DNA from: Polytrichum commune
Lineage: Eukaryota > Streptophyta > Polytrichopsida > Polytrichales > Polytrichaceae
Assembly (NCBI GenBank): GCA_950295325.1
Contig: OX485804.1
Span: 62,650,533-62,714,532, forward strand
Length of the DNA: 64,000 nt
Direction of reading: 5' to 3'
Made by a program: the position numbers and the translations under genes. The stretch's first letter is position 1; each line of letters opens with the position of its first letter. Below, piece by piece: positions 24,059-35,600 of the stretch. Under the pieces are notes generated by a model. That model did no database searches and was not told the origin of the DNA. It saw nothing but the letters and a program-made list of their open reading frames with translations.

Positions 24059-24289
24059 ATATGTGATCATGTTGATTAGTTCTATATGGTATGAACCAAC
24101 ATAAGTCCCAAGGCTCACCTCCAAAAAGCGTTGCCATGTAGGCATCCATGTCATAGTTGGGAGTCAAGACTTGGGACCCCGTGGGAAGTGGTAAGTCCCA
24201 ACTTTCATGCTCTCAATGGCTAAGATTGCACGATTGACCTCAAGTTACTTGGGTCCCCATGTGGACCGGCCTTAAGATACTGGAGCATT

Positions 24290-25206
24290 TCTTGGGTCAA
24301 CGTTACCATGCTTGCACCCATCAACATTTTACTTATACCTAATGCTACGATCTCTTGTGAGGCTCTTAACATGCTTGTAATCAAAATAATGTTCCATAAT
24401 GATGAACATGATATGGTTTGGGATGGTGCGTGACCTCAATTTATTAAGGTCACTCTCGATGCTTAGTCATTTTGTACAAAATGCAAGCAATAAGTTGGCA
24501 TATCTAGAAAAATCGTCTCCCAAACTCTTTCATTATTGCCATCTTTCACAAATTATCATGATGTACCTTATTTGACATGACATGATAGGGCATGTCTTTG
24601 GACGGTGCATGACGTCAATTTATCAATGTCATTTTCTATGACTCATGTACATGGATAGCAATAATGCAAGCAACAGTTGTCATGTGCAAGGTTCAAGGAC
24701 AAGCCCATGTGTCTCCTCACATCAACATTTTATTTGTTACCTATTGTTATAATCTCATGTGAGGCTCTTGTTATGCTTGAAATTTAAGTTATCTCTCTTC
24801 ATGAAACTATGACATGACATGACATGGCTATGGACGGTGCATGACCTCAATTTATCAATGTCATTTTCTATGACGTGGTCATACGTACATAGATAGCAAT
24901 AATGCAAGCAACAGTTGTCATGTGCAAGGTTCAAGGACAAGCCCATGTGTCATCTCACATCAACATTTTATTTGTTACCTATTGTTATAATTTCATGTGA
25001 GGCTCTTGTCATGCTTGAAATCAAAGTTATCTCTCTTGATGCAAAATATGACATGACATGACATAGCTATGGACGGTGCATGACCTCAATTTATCAATGT
25101 CATTTTCTGTGACTCGGTCATACGTACATGGATGGCTATAATGACCTCAATTTATCAATGTGGCTCTCAACGACTTAGTCGTTATAGTTGGCAAGTGGAA
25201 GAGTTA
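24290..25206. repeat. Tandem ~240-bp repeat units
   Basis: The block ACGGTGCATGACCTCAATTT, TCAATGTCATTTTCTATGACTC, ATAATGCAAGCAACAGTTGTC, GTGAGGCTCTTGTCATGCTTGAAAT and ATGACATGACATGACAT recurs about every 235-240 bases (near 24430, 24600, 24835 and 25075). Further copies lie at 27180-27500, 43490-43812 and 57880-58150. The (ATGAC)n micro-repeat marks unit ends. No frame runs through the units. Confidence 0.85.
25203..25206. other. Empty (pre-insertion) TTAA site matching the piggyBac insertion
   Basis: In copy A, GCAAGTGGAAGAG, a single TTAA and AGGACAAGCCT are contiguous. In copy B the same flanks are separated by the 12,450-bp element and the TTAA is doubled (43813-43816 and 56267-56270). 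This directly shows the ancestral target and the precise element boundaries. Confidence 0.95.
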
Positions 25207-25752
25207 AAGGACAAGCCTATACAACACCTTGAAATAACAATGTCCTTATGACCAATAGTTGCAATGTCCTGTGAATTTTTTGGCATGCCCAAAAATATTT
25301 CAATCGTATTTCAAGTAGTGTATCCCTTAAAATGCCTACCCGTTGGTAGCCCCAAAATGATCTTGGAAGTTCATTTGTGAGTTTCAAACCTTTTGACAAT
25401 TGTCATGGCCAAGCCTAATGTGTTGACACCCAATCCAACCATTTATATGTTTGAAGCATAATTTAAACGATACGTGACCCAACACATTTTCCCTCATGCA
25501 AGCATCTTGTGCTAGACAATTTTAATGTTTATGTGATGAGGTGTCAAAAAGGGAGATATATTGTTTCACCCTGATTTCATATTGAGATTGATACTTTTTA
25601 AGGCTTTACATTGATTTTGTAAGATGCCAATAGAAAGGTAATAGAGAAGCCACATATATTAGGCATTTAGGGTTAATAGAGGTGACACATTATCATATGA
25701 AAATGGTAGCTACATATAATTAAACAAAATTAGGTTTGTATTTGTTTCTCTC

Positions 25753-26248
25753 CTAGGGAGTGCACTATTCATTAAAACCAAGCATCACGTGCGTGCATGC
25801 CCCTTATTAAAATACCCCTGTATACATTTTATTTTTGCTAAAATCAAGCAATATACTTACAAATCTCATTGCTTCAAAATACATTTCCATACATACACAA
25901 GGGTCCAAAAACAAATACAGAAATTGTATATAACATGTGTACAAATGTTTGGAAATGCAAAAATATGGCCCTATTATATGTATAATATCAAATCATAGAT
26001 TTTTAGTTATAAAGTCGTTACTTAGTGGATGAAAAAACACATGATTCTTGGTCCAGGTCTGACTTGAACGCGTAAACGCGTAAATGCGTACTTTACATAT
26101 ATTTTTCTATAGCCTCATGTATATCTACTTCTTGCTTAATAGCAATATGTCTCTTGTACGTACATTTTGTACATGCTTGTTTTAAATAATACCCCTTTTG
26201 TGCACCCACATGTATAAATACAGTACTTGAACAGTGCACTCCCTGGGG
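25753..26248. mobile_element. hAT-like MITE with 8-bp target duplication
   Basis: 496-bp insertion present in copy A and absent from copy B (compare 56815-56825). It is flanked by TTTCTCTC direct repeats (25745-25752 and 26249-26256). Its ends are similar inverted repeats sharing AGGGAGTGCACT and TTCA. An 8-bp duplication and CnAGGG-type ends suit hAT non-autonomous elements. No coding frame is present; a small ACGCGTAAACGCGTAAATGCGTA motif lies inside near 26069-26092. The right boundary could shift by two bases because of the G run. Confidence 0.75.
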
Positions 26249-26256
26249 TTTCTCTC

Positions 26257-29200
26257 TCATTGTGTCATCCTACCTTCTTTGATACTTTTACCATCATACA
26301 CATAACAACATTACCGAGTCCAAGATTGTAGCTATGTATTATGAGGCAATAATAGAGGCATGCAAGAAACAATGACGTACCCAAGGAAAGTAAAACACAT
26401 GAAACCATTATTTGACACAAGAAACGATGTATATAGATGGCCGCGATTGTTCACTAAATCCTTGAATTTGATAGCAGGGGTCGTGATTGTCCATCCATGC
26501 GCACATGGCCCGATAAGTTTTGGTGTCAATTTCTCACTCATTTTTTTAAGGCTCATACCACTCATAGATCCTTGCTCTCATTGCTTGTTGATATTAAGAT
26601 TCTAAATATTTATCCCCCACCCTCTCCCCCCCCACCCCCCAAGGACTTCAATTTTTTCTTGCAAAGGGTTGGAAATACGTAGAAATGGTTTTCATGAAGT
26701 GAAAATAGCATCTCAATGCTAAGTGGGTGCATGTGCATAGAATGAGATTCAAATCTACATCCTTCCATTTCAAAAGATATACTTGCTATGCTCACTTATT
26801 CTTCGCGGAGATCAACTGCAAAAAGGAAGACCGTAATATGAAAAAAAAGGCGAAAATCTTTGGGACCACAAAACATTATTACTGTGGAAAATTGCAACAT
26901 TAAAGCACTACTATAAGGTAACAATGGTGTAACAATCAAACATTGCCAACATAATATTTAATGGAGAGATGGTATCACACATGTGTCAAAATCTTGTAGC
27001 GGCATGGGTAGGCATGGTAGATAATGAAAGAATCATGGGGTTAGGCACACAATAGATGTTGCTTCTAATTATCAACATCATTTTCAAAGTCATCCAAATC
27101 TTACTTGCAAAGTTGGCAAATCTAGAAAAATCTTCTCCAAATCTCTTTCATTATTGCCATCTTTCACAAATTATCATGATGTACATGACTGACACGACCC
27201 CAATTTATCAATGTCATTCTCAATGACTCGGTCATATGTATGGATGGCAATAATGCAAGCAACAGTCATCATGTGCAAGGTTCAAGGACAAGCCCAAGTG
27301 TCACCTCATATCAACATTTTACTTATTACCTAATATTGTAATCTCTTGTGAGGCTCTTGACATGCTTGAAATCATAGTTATCCTACGTCATGAAGAACAT
27401 GACATGACATGACATGATTATGGACGGTGCATGGCTTCAAATTATCAATGTCACTCTCCACTATAATAATGCAAGCAATAAGTAGCATGTGCAAGAGTCA
27501 AAGTCGGACAAGTCTATGCGTTACCTTCAAATATCATTATCCTTATTACCCATTTTTCCAATGCCCCATAAATATTAACTTGCTCATATTTTGTTTTACC
27601 TTTGCTTCAAGTAATGGATGCCCTTAAAGAATGTCCCACATCATTATAATGTTCTAAACATGACATTACAACAATCTCATAAAACAAATAGTGAACTTAA
27701 TGTAAATAATGAAAATCCGAATGGTACATGCACTTTGGTTGGTGATTGCCTCCCCCTCCCTCCAAAATTAACGTTGTTGTCCGTTTGATTTTGTCATACC
27801 TTGCATGTTTAAAAGAGAAAAGGGAAACTCTCATTATAGATACCCAAACAACATCCAAAAAAGGACAATTCTATACAAACACTACTCTTAAACAATTGGC
27901 CTCTACTTAATCCCTTAAGGACTGTAGGGCCAAATTTGGATATTTGGCCATTTTTTACTTGGTCCATAGACTTTGTCTCCCCTTGGATTTGAGTACTTAG
28001 GAAATGTGTTTTTTGTGGAATAAATTTCTCAAGTCAACCCATATTTGATATTTTCCCCAAAGCAAGCCTAGGGAACACATTAAACAACTCCAAAAGTAAC
28101 TATTTCCATCTTGTAGATGGGCCAAACTCACATGTGGAGGTCTAGAAGGAGAAAGATCACCTCGGAAACAATAATACGACTATCAATGAGGCAATACCAA
28201 CCAAACACTAGATTTGAACATCCCATAGATTATTCCATCATTGGGTTTTCACACCTTGATCTCAATAGTCAAAACACTCTAAAATAATATAGGAATAAGA
28301 TATCGGCACCCTCAATACTACTATATCTAACCCATGACGATGGCTTGGAAAAACATTCCTAGACTAACACCAACTTTAACGTCCACAATTTAAAACATAA
28401 AAATTGTTGTAAGTTCTACTTTGCTCTAAACATGTTTGTTTAGGGGTTAATCAACAAGTTCACCCCATAATACCTAAGACAAGCCCAAACACTATTCCCT
28501 CTTATATACTTGGTAACTCTTTAAAGGAACTTTCTATGTGGAGTTCTTTGGAGGTTCTTGTGTTGGTGCCTAATTTTAAAAAATGGGTGAATCTCCTTGA
28601 ACATATTTGAAGGTAGCCAACATGTAGGTAGTCAAAGTAGAAAACTTCCATGGAAACCTTTGAAATCTCAAAAATATTTTATGTGTATTTTAGCACATTC
28701 TAGCCCCGAACTAGAGGAATTAGCATGCCATACCAACATACACATTTGTGTTATATATCTTCAAATGTGGGACACCTGGATGGTTAAAATTTTGTATGAA
28801 CAATCCTAACCACATGAAGATTCTCTCTTTATAGTCAAATCTACCATTAGAGGTACAAATCTTCCTGAATGAGCTGATGTATTGGAATAGACTATTTAAG
28901 ACAATTTTGGGTAGATTTCACTTCAACATTTAGAGGTTAAGCGGGGATGAATCTATCATAAACATGTTATGGGTAGGGTTTCAATGGACCCTCTTGCATG
29001 CCACCACATAACCTCCACACGGTATGTCCACTGCATATATAGTGACATGGTGCTCAAGGAGCATTCAAAGTACATTGTAGACCATATATGATTGCTCTCC
29101 TAAATTTGACACCTATATTTGGATAGTACATGGTAGCGCGCGTGGTTAAGAATGCACACTAACTTATTGGACAATATGCACAATATGATATGAAGAGTCA

Positions 29201-30046
29201 TCCTTAGCAAAAGAAAAAAATCTAGATGTACTAGCTATTGAACTTCCTTGTCTATGATATTATTCGATTGATCCTATATGTTAGGTGGGGCCGGGAATAA
29301 ACTAGGTTCTATACATAATTATACTCAAATTATTCTCATAGGAGAGCACTACATTAGTAGATTTAAGCTGAAGAAACTGGGGTGAAGCAGTGTACTGTTA
29401 TTACTAGAATGAAACAATTGATAGCAACTAAATAATGTTAGGTCACCTCCAGAAATTTGATAAAACCAATTCATGAAGGGTTTGCATATCAATTGGTTCA
29501 AGAATTAATTTCCAACTAGGTTTCTAGTCATATTAAACATTTAATTTGAGATGGCCTTTAAGATCCCCTACTCTGTAACAATGCCACTATAACTAGTCCA
29601 CTAATTATTTGATTTAATGACACTTTATATTTGGAGTTACACAATGCTATATCTTTGTAAATTCTTACCAAGGTAAGATGTTAGTGTTCTATAATGTCCA
29701 AACAACCAATTTGACGTTTTGTCATAACAATATTATGTTATACAATATTTAGTATTGAAGCATCTTATGTTGTATTGTTTCAAATCTGCCCCGGAGCTAC
29801 CCCTTTGCCGCATTGAATTCGCACATGCTTGAGAAATAACAATCAATAGTCTCATCAAACCCTCTATTGATACATTGCATTGTCATGCCTTAAATGCAAA
29901 TTTTGGTGAAATTCAATGGTCCAAGTTGTTGTAATCTAGCATTCAAAATGGGCTTTCCTCATTGATGAACTTTATGGATTGGTCCGAGAGATCCTAATTG
30001 GGACTAACAAACTACAAATTCACATAGTTGATCACAAGGAAAGAGG
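26257..30046. other. Copy-A interior, no gene
   Basis: Non-coding by all signs: short open frames only, matched by similarly broken frames in copy B. It includes the second group of 240-bp units (27180-27500), poly-C runs near 26615-26640, and the empty site ATTCCCTC (28494-28501) of the hAT-like MITE found in copy B. Confidence 0.5.
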
Positions 30047-30294
30047 TACATTAAACATTGTATTTAGTGTCACCAATTCTATTTGTCTCACTCGATACTG
30101 ATTGTAAACCGCCTGTGTAGTGTCACCGACACTAAATGTAAACCTATCAATATTTGTCATTTTTGTGTAAGAAGATTTGGGCATTATAGATCTACAATGT
30201 GGCAATTATTGTAACTTAATCAGTGGATTTTCATCCAAATTTCAATCATCCATGACAATATTCTATTATGGAGTTGGTCATATGCGTAATATAA

Positions 30295-31516
30295 GGGGCG
30301 GTTTACACTATGGACCATGAAGTTGGACCAGGGCTCTGCAAGGCAGCTGATTGGTTCTTGAAGTTGTCCCGGGACAACTTCGGTTTACACTAAGGAAAAA
30401 ATGGCAGAGGGACCACGGAGGTTGAGGTCCCCAAAATATAATTTTTAAGGCCTAATAAATGCACTGACATGGTCCAACGGGTTTTTCGTTGAGAGAGGCA
30501 AGAGAGGTGGTCTGGTAGGAAAAGGCAAGGGCCCATGTCAGAGAAATGCCATTTCACGAATGTTTTAATGAATCTACCTTTTATGTGCCTTAATTATATT
30601 ATAGCCCATGAGACACACCAGCACTACCTTGCCCTACCCTTTAAACCCGCTTACACGTGTTTCATCAAACAACGCGGGACATCTAGAACTCAAGAATTCA
30701 AGTGCAGATTTGTTTTTTTGGTCTACCAGCTGCAATGTTTGGAATTTGGAGGCGTGTAATATACCATTGGAAAGGTCTTGAAAATACCTTTCCAACGGTA
30801 TATTACACGCTCCAAAATGTTTAAAACATACAGTTGAAAAAGAAATAAGAAAATACATAGTCGTTTAGTGACTGTAGATCAGGGTGGTCAAAAGAAGCGC
30901 AATGGGAAATCTTCTAACATTAATTATCAAAGAATTGAAATTTAGTGTTGAGGAAGGTTGGGTGGTAACAACATCAAATATAATCAAACACTAAATATCC
31001 TATTTAGTGTAGTGAAACACAAGGTACATGTCACATGTAAATTACATTGAACATTTACAATTGCATCGCTCATTTTTTTTTTGTAAAAATTGTTGTGAGA
31101 AGATTTGCAAGCCACATCTTCGACACATTTAACAAAAAGTGAAGACAATTGAAGCCCAAGAGATGACAAGAGAATGATCAAACTTTAAGGTGAAAAGAAG
31201 AAAAAACTAATTGACAAGATAAGTGAAGGCATGTGTAGGCAAGTGAAGGCAAATTGAAGTCAACAAAATGCTCAAACTTCATTTTCCCCCAAAACTGCCC
31301 TTTTTGGGCTTATATTAAAAAAATCAGCACATCCACTTCTTGCCGCATGGTCATTCTTCATGGTCCACATTCGGTTTACACCTAGTGAAGGGCCCATGAA
31401 CCATGAAAACTAATATTTTAGTAACTCGGACCATGGAAGTCGTCCCATGAAGTCGTCCCACGCAAAATAGACCTCTTACATGGGACGACTTCATGGTCCA
31501 TAGTGTAAACCGCCCC
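30295..31516. mobile_element. PIF/Harbinger-like non-autonomous element, 29-bp perfect TIRs
   Basis: 1,222 bases starting GGGGCGGTTTACACTATG and ending with its exact inverted complement over 29 bases, flanked by TAA on both sides (30292-30294 and 31517-31519). Three-base TAA/TTA duplications and G-rich ends fit PIF/Harbinger. Extra GGTTTACAC copies at about 30379 and 31371 form inverted subterminal repeats, as expected for transposase binding sites. There is no transposase frame. The related element at 33133-33520 shares the GTTTACAC end motif. It may be mobilised by a PIF transposase other than the one at 38368, whose ends differ. Confidence 0.88.
30745..30816. repeat. Long near-perfect hairpin inside the MITE
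   Basis: TTGGAGGCGTGTAATATACC.. pairs with ..GGTATATTACACGCTCCAAA across a short loop (about 30778-30785), giving arms of about 31 bases. Transcription would yield a small stable stem-loop, a possible small-RNA source. Arm length is short for a canonical plant microRNA precursor. Confidence 0.8.
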
Positions 31517-33132
31517 TAAGTACCTAACTTTGTTTCAATGTTTGGCATGGATGTCATCCAAGTTTCAGTCATCCATGACGGCACTTGTGCATTTATCTAT
31601 AAGAAGTGTCATTAGGAGTTACATGCTGGGAACTCTAATCCCATTTATTCAAGGTTTTGGTGCTTCAAACTTTCACATTTGGTGGGGAGAGATATGGGGA
31701 GGTGGTTTGAACAACTACGCTATATATTGTATTTTAGTGTCATATGGTATGTTATGTCATTGTGATAACTTTTCTAATGACAGTCCTTATGAATAAGTTT
31801 ACAAGTGTTAAAAATCATATGGTAATATATCAAGGATAATTGAAAATTGGATGAAGAATCACTTTGTAAGTGACAATAAATGCAAGATTGTAGATCTATA
31901 ATGCCCACTTTCTTTTTACAAGGAATGACAAATACATGTTAGCTTTACATTTAGTGTTGGTGACACTACATAGACGGTTTACAATGAGTATTGAGCAAGA
32001 CAAATAGAATTGGTGACACTATATACAATATTCAGTGTACCATTGGCACTAATTAGGATCTTAACGTCCCTTTTTAATGTGTGTGCCTCTAATTTTACTA
32101 CTATAATCAAGAACTTTTGAATAAAGTGTGGGATAGATGTGTGAATTTGTTAGGTTAGTGCACAAACTGTTATAGTGCACGTAATGTGCCCAAATATCAT
32201 TTAAGTCACAAATTTTAAACGTAATATCCATTTTTCTCTTGCAATAGTAAATGTGGTAATTCTAGTATGATTTCAACCCCATAATTGAATACACAATTTT
32301 TAAAGATATCCATATAGTCCAGATGTTGTTAACCGAGTCTCCAAACCATATGATATTAATGCACAACTTTCAACTCAAGAAACCATTTTCAAACAATGCA
32401 ATTCTTAGAAGTACAGGATTTTAGATTACCATAGACCATTCAATTGTCACTCATTTATGATCCTTCAGGAGTTGAGGTGCTTGCTAACACTAGTTTAAAT
32501 ACGGTTAAATGTTGGCATCATGTGGTCATTCTTTTTTATCAGACACATATGTTTGAAAGATATATCAGAATATAGACATCATTCTAGGTTTAATAGCTAA
32601 CAAAATTGACAAGATTTATGTGGTCATTCACAGAGAAAAGGAACTCTCACTTCGATCTCTTATAATTTTTGCATCTCAACTCTGATGATACCAAATCTTG
32701 GGATCACAATTGTTTTTTTTTTTTTTTTAAAATAATAATTTTGGAAGCATGTGGTGTTTTCCATCCTTATAAAAAATGGCACCTCAAAAAGCAACTCATT
32801 AATCTCAAGCCATGCTCGAGAGAGCAACAAGTAGAAAACCCACAACACGACCGAACCTAATGTGCACGTTGTCACACAAACAACACAAACCAAACTCCCA
32901 TAAATCCAAGTAACACAAAGCAAACCAAAGGCCAAGAGCCGCCAACTCCATCTCAACATGGTTGGCGGCACAAATCATGAAGTTAATCTTGTTTACATCA
33001 TGTCACTCCACACCATAACTAGTCTATGACAAATTTTGCACCTCATAATTGCTAACTGTATGACAAAAGTCCCGAACTTATCCAATGTACATAATTATCC
33101 ATGCAGTTGGAGGGGCTTAACCCACTAAAAAA

Positions 33133-33520
33133 GGGCATGTTTTACACGAAAGGCATTAGGACATGGCTCTTAAATGACCAGGGTACCCCACTTTCTGGAT
33201 GACACCATCGAGAAGTCCATGGTCCAAAGTCTTTTGAAGGGCACAAGCCCTTAGTGCAAACCCGAATTCATGTTGCAAATTTCATTGTGCTTACTTTCAA
33301 GAGCCGTCCCTAAAAAGATACCCTACAATCCCGGCCAACTCTATCCACACTTGCCATGTGGAAATCCATGTAGATTTTTCATCCATTGAAGATGTTATGG
33401 GCCGTGGTCCAAAACTACCCTCATGTAAACCTAAAGTGGATAGCCTGCGACGCTCTCAACCAAGGAGGATTCAAGGATTGTTAAGAGCCATGGCCTACTG
33501 GCTCTCGTGTAAACAGGCCC
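33133..33520. mobile_element. MITE with GGGC ends related to the 30295 element
   Basis: The left end GGGCATGTTTTACACGAAAG is inverted at the right end (complement GGGCCTGTTTACACGAGAGC), and similarity continues to CATGGCTCTTAA, about 40 bases in all. It is 388 bases long and has no coding frame. The target duplication is not clear (AAA left, TAC right), suggesting age. Copy B keeps the right half (to about 62356) but has lost the left. Confidence 0.65.
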
Positions 33521-33727
33521 TACGGCTACTTAAACTTAGCTTACCTTAGAAAAACAACTTGCATCTCACACTGGTCAGAGACCAGGTTGTAAAAACCATC
33601 ACTTCTTCAACGTCATCTTCACCTGACTTGAGATCGGTTAAAATCACGAGCTCTCACACTTCAGAGAAACAACAATTTACGAGGGACATAACCAATGAAG
33701 GTAACTCCAACCAAGTCAGCCAGCCTG

Positions 33728-33734
33728 TATATAA
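33728..33734 (+). promoter_or_regulatory. TATA-box-like motif conserved in both repeat copies
   Basis: TATATAA followed after 25-30 bases by CTCCATAGCTCATCTTCGCC and a pyrimidine-rich leader, a layout like a plant core promoter or LTR promoter. The same arrangement is kept in copy B (62556-62562). The transcript it would drive is unknown, since frames downstream on the plus strand are short. Confidence 0.35.
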
Positions 33735-34021
33735 CTGAGGAGTGAGCTGCGAGACTCCATAGCTCATCTTCGCCTTCTGCACGCTCTTTGTGCTCCTCTC
33801 CTACTCTCCGTTCCTCAACATCTCACACTCGCTGACTCAGTAGAGAAGTCCTGTAGACCTAGACTTCTTGGGCAGGATAGAATTCTCTTTGAAGTATCGA
33901 CAAATCTTATATCTCAGCTGGTCCTTTAGTTCCTTACACAATAGAAGAGAACTTGTCCATTACAACCATCCGTTGCAGCTTGTCCATCGCAAACTCATAT
34001 CGAGAATATGCATGAACAAAT

Positions 34022-34561
34022 TTATTTTGTTGTCAAGCTGAGGTTTTTGGTTACATGTTTTGGGTAACCTTCAATTGAAGACCTCTTGTTGACAACCACA
34101 ATGATGAATTTATGCATTTTCTCATCATGAGCTGCGATGTACGAATTGCAATGGTCGGTGACTTGATAATGGGCAAGATAATCCCACCTTCCTTCAATCC
34201 ACACTCTTTGCTTTCCTCCTCCTTGGTGTGAGATGAGCTCCCTTTGATATTCAGCTGAAGAAGGAGACTTTCTTTTCAAAAGTTTTGCATTTGGTTACTA
34301 CAAGGAGCGTGTAGCCACAATTGCCACTGGTTCATTGCCATTAGGATTTAGATTGTTGGTCTCAAAATCAACTCGACAAATACATCTGGATACCAAAAAA
34401 CTACCTGTGTGGCGAAGAACCAGCGAAGAATCAACGATACATGATCCCTGCAGTGAGTGAAAGGGAAAAAAACATTGTCCATTCACTTGGTAGGGAATAG
34501 CTGTTGCCTCACCAATGATCACACTCTTGCAAAACATTCTGGGAGTATGATGGATAAGCAA
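34022..34561 (-). other. Unrecognised pair of reading frames, duplicated in copy B
   Basis: Two adjacent minus-strand frames (34298-34561 and 34022-34279) read protein-like sequence (VIIGEATAIPYQVNGQCFF, GRWDYLAHYQVTDHCNSYI). In copy B (62878-63360) the same stretch is present, but the second frame is changed by indels. I recognise no family. The first frame starts at a TTG, so these would be internal exons or debris rather than a whole gene. Confidence 0.3.
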
Positions 34562-35364
34562 GCAACTACTTGTACTAGGTAACTTGTACGTTCCACAACT
34601 CCATGTCTCAACAGTCAGTCTTTGGAGTATGAAAAATTGAGGTAAAACTAAAGATTAAGAGCAAGGTGCTGTAGTTTTGAATCTTAATTATTAGTATTAG
34701 GCCTTGTTATACCTCACAAGTTAGAAGATAGGTGAACTTGTTGAAATGTGGCGTCAAGGAAGCGTTCTGGTTTCTGTGCATTTAAATCAGTGATGGATAG
34801 GCCTTGCTCAGATGTTCACTACTGGCCATCATGGATCTTGTTTAGAAATCTTCCTTCGCAAGATAAAATTGCACTGTAGATTAACTTTTTGTGTTCCTGA
34901 GGAGGTTAACAATGCTGGAGGACCCTCTGTGACTCATATATTTGTTCACTAAATCCCCTTGCTCTGGCATCCAGTTGCAATGGAAGGCAAGTGATGGAGA
35001 TGAGAGAGAAGGAACTCAATGTTTATAAAATAGTCCTTCTCATAGTTTCGAGTTGAAGATGTTTACATTTCTTGATGTAATAATAATTGTGACAATTTTA
35101 TTTGAACCAGAGGTGTGGAGGGCGCGATTTCAACATCTCAACTTCATACAACTACTTTGATGTTTAGGGTGGTGCGAGCCGGAAATGCAACTGTGGTTTC
35201 TTGTTTGCTTCTTGTGGTTGAGGAGCGTAAAGTAGACAGGTGAGAAGCCAATTCCTCATTTCTGAATTGTTGTATGACAAGCTTCCACTAAGCATTCATG
35301 GCCTTCTTCTCGCGTTTATTACTCTCAAAATTTTGAGATAGATTGTAGATCCCTCATCTTGATA

Positions 35365-35600
35365 TGAGAACTACACTAAATATGATATGAAGTGTCACCA
35401 ATTCTACTTGTCTGTCCCAATACTAATTGTAAACCACGGTGTAGTGTCACCAACACTAAATGTTAACTCAACATTATTTGTCATTCCTTGTAAAATTTAT
35501 GGGGGATTATACATCTAAAGTGATGCAATTACTAACGCTTACCATGTGATTTTTCATAAAATACCATATGACACCGTATATCATATGTAGTGTAGTAAGA
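35365..35600. repeat. Third copy of the foldback-element arm
   Basis: Contains GTGTCACCAATTCTACTTGTC, TAGTGTCACCAACACTAAATGT and TTTGTCATTCCTTGT, related to the arms at 30047 and 31866. It is a solitary fragment outside the collinear part of copies A and B. Confidence 0.6.

Larger units (their letters stand above)
30047..32042. mobile_element. Foldback-type element with ~170-bp inverted arms
   Basis: The left arm (about 30047-30215) and right arm (about 31866-32042) are inverted copies. Shared strings include GTGTCACCAATTCTATTTGTC / GACAAATAGAATTGGTGACAC, GTAAACCG, TAGTGTCACC and CATTATAGATCTACAATG / CATTGTAGATCTATAATG-type. The PIF-like MITE 30295-31516 sits between the arms, so this is a nest. 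Another arm copy lies at 35365-35600, and copy B retains only the right arm (61310-61500). No coding capacity is seen. Outer ends and target duplication are not resolved. Confidence 0.65.
24480..35193 (+). repeat. Large repeated segment, copy A
   Basis: The sequence from about 24480 to 35193 is collinear with 43380-43816 plus 56267-64000 (copy B) in the same orientation, with high similarity by eye and many small substitutions. Differences are mainly insertions. Copy A alone has the hAT-like MITE 25753-26248 and the complex 29890-31820; copy B alone has the piggyBac at 43817-56266, extra sequence near 58412-58700 and the MITE 59221-59769. No gene was identified inside the shared part. It is either an old segmental duplication or two members of a very large non-coding repeat family; copy B runs off the window end. 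Confidence 0.9.

Noticed and set aside
33700-35193. An LTR retrotransposon suggested by the TATA-box leader
   Set aside because: No primer-binding site, polypurine tract, second LTR or gag/pol sequence is visible between or near the copies.
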